This document shows positions 4,329 through 5,418 of a DNA stretch of 5,418 bases, piece by piece (the stretch's first letter is position 1; each line of letters opens with the position of its first letter). The notes under the pieces were generated by a model. The model was given only the letters and a program-made list of their open reading frames with translations. It was not told the DNA's origin and did no database searches. A program made the translations under genes and the position numbers. This stretch comes from Clostridia bacterium (GTDB lineage Bacteria; Bacillota; Clostridia; Oscillospirales; Acutalibacteraceae). The stretch covers positions 1 through 5,418 of the forward strand of contig JAFYJR010000111.1 of the NCBI GenBank assembly GCA_017538005.1. Reading direction: 5' to 3'.

Positions 4329-5418
4329 ATGCTCTTTCCTTGATTTCTTTCGTAATCTTTGCTACGAAGTCATCAAAGGACATTGTTTCGGTTTCGCCGG
4401 TGTCTCTGCTTCTTACGGCGACGGTGCCTGCTTCGGACTCCTGAGGGCCGAGGACAAGCATGTACGGTACACGGTCAACCTGCTGGGCCTCACGGATCTT
4501 GTAGCCGACTTTCTCGTTTCTGTCGTCGAGCTCGACTCTTATGCCTGCTTCTTTAAGCTTCTCATAGACTTCTGTTGAATACTCAATGGTTTTGTCGGAT
4601 ACGGGAAGGACCTTGACCTGAACCGGCGCGAGCCATACGGGGAACTTGCCCTTGGTCTCCTCTATGAGGTAGGCCATGAAGCGGTCAAGTGAACCGAGGA
4701 TCGCGCGGTGAAGAACAACGGGTGTCTTTTCCGTACCGTCCTTGTCGACATATGTCAGTTCAAACTTAGCAGGAAGGCAGAAGTCAAGCTGACATGTTGA
4801 AAGGGTGTACTCGCCGCCTACGGCAGGCTTGACGTTTACGTCAAGTTTCGGTCCGTAGAAGGCGGCCTCGCCTATCTCCTCCGTGAAGTCAAGACCGTGG
4901 TCAATCATTACTTCGCGGAGAGCCGACTCGGCCTTCTCCCACATCTCATCGTCAGGATGATACTTATGTGTATCCTCAGGATCCCTGAGAGAAAGTACGC
5001 AGCGGTAATCCGTAATCTTGAAGTCTTTATAGGCTTCAAAGATAAGGTCACAGACTGCGGATACTTCGTCTTTGATCTGCTCGGGAGTTACAAAGAGGTG
5101 TGCGTCATTCTGACAGAAGTGACGGGCACGTTCAATGCCCTTCAGTGTGCCCGAAGCCTCAAAGCGGAAGTCGTGAGCAATCTCGCCTATTCTCAGCGGA
5201 AGATCACGGTATGAATGAGGCTTGTTAGCGTATATACGCATGTGGTGCGGGCAGTTCATCGGACGAAGAACAAATGCCTCACCCTCAACTTCCATTGCCG
5301 GGAACATATTCTCTTTGTAATGATCCCAGTGGCCGGAAGTCTTGTAAAGATCAACCGTACCGACACAGGGTGTCATGACATGTCTGTAACCGAGGTTGCG
5401 CTCTTTCTCTTTGATGTA
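4327..5418 (-). CDS. thrS: Threonyl-tRNA synthetase, C-terminal 363 residues (enters from right edge)
   Basis: Class II aminoacyl-tRNA synthetase that charges tRNA-Thr. The frame is open to the right edge: the first visible residues, YIKEKERNLGYRHVMTP, are conserved catalytic-core sequence, so the Met at 5376 is internal. Fragment numbering from the edge: SGHWDHYKENMF (28-39), RPMNCPHH with zinc ligand C56, motif 2 FRFEASGTLKGIERARHF with R85, NDAHLF with zinc ligand H107, VVLHRAILGSLDRF with zinc ligand H237 and motif-3 R246, then the anticodon-binding domain (about 258-363). The C56-H107 and C56-R85 spacings equal those of E. coli C334-H385 and C334-R363. About 280 N-terminal residues (TGS and editing domains) should lie outside, as should the promoter and any T-box leader. 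Stop TAA (4329-4327) lies in the terminator T-run. Motif 2 (EASGTLKGIERARHFCQND) differs from the common [19 protein letters not shown] form but keeps the key Arg and Glu residues. Confidence 0.95.
   Translation of the reverse strand, partial: YIKEKERNLGYRHVMTPCVGTVDLYKTSGHWDHYKENMFPAMEVEGEAFVLRPMNCPHHMRIYANKPHSYRDLPLRIGEIAHDFRFEASGTLKGIERARHFCQNDAHLFVTPEQIKDEVSAVCDLIFEAYKDFKITDYRCVLSLRDPEDTHKYHPDDEMWEKAESALREVMIDHGLDFTEEIGEAAFYGPKLDVNVKPAVGGEYTLSTCQLDFCLPAKFELTYVDKDGTEKTPVVLHRAILGSLDRFMAYLIEETKGKFPVWLAPVQVKVLPVSDKTIEYSTEVYEKLKEAGIRVELDDRNEKVGYKIREAQQVDRVPYMLVLGPQESEAGTVAVRSRDTGETETMSFDDFVAKITKEIKERA

Noticed and set aside
5374..5376. ATG as the start of thrS
   Set aside because: The frame continues upstream to the window edge with conserved ThrRS core residues (YIKEKERNLGYRHV), so the gene is cut by the window, not truncated here.

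Overview
This window looks like ordinary chromosomal housekeeping sequence from a low-to-moderate G+C Gram-positive bacterium, most likely a gut-type clostridial Firmicute (Bacillota). The reasons are: a YmfF/YmfH-type M16 protease pair and a YhaM-type OB-fold/HD exoribonuclease, both characteristic of Firmicutes; strong AGGAGG-like ribosome binding sites; tight gene packing with Firmicute-style consensus promoters; and a lipoprotein with a Thr/Glu/Pro-rich stalk of a kind common in gut Clostridia. The genus cannot be fixed from this sequence. I see no insertion sequence, phage gene, CRISPR array, tRNA or rRNA.

Layout. (1) Positions 1-1697, minus strand: ymfF followed by ymfH, with a 4-bp ATGA overlap; ymfH runs off the left edge. 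They encode paired M16-family proteins: YmfH carries the zinc-binding HxxEH motif, while YmfF lacks it but keeps the C-terminal Arg/Tyr pair. (2) Positions 1698-1791: a 94-bp divergent promoter region whose two promoters, both with extended -10 elements, overlap in their -35 regions. (3) Positions 1792-4287, plus strand: a probable three-gene operon of yhaM (3'-5' exoribonuclease), prmA (ribosomal protein L11 methyltransferase) and a small lipoprotein of unknown function, with gaps of 1 and 11 bp. (4) Positions 4288-4326: a convergent gap holding one hairpin flanked by A8 and T8, a bidirectional intrinsic terminator. (5) Positions 4327-5418, minus strand: the C-terminal 363 codons of thrS (threonyl-tRNA synthetase), which enters from the right edge.

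How the genes relate. yhaM (RNA 3'-end trimming), prmA (ribosome modification) and thrS (tRNA charging) all serve RNA metabolism and translation. YmfF/YmfH have been linked in Bacillus annotation to EF-P modification, which would also be translation, but that link is indirect. The lipoprotein is the odd member: an envelope protein co-transcribed with cytoplasmic RNA/ribosome enzymes.

I did not find a convincing undescribed system. The points most worth a second look are the overlapping divergent promoters with a very short yhaM leader, the TEAPETT stalk repeat whose copies differ only at synonymous sites, the unknown lipoprotein domain, and the split of active-site features between YmfH and YmfF.
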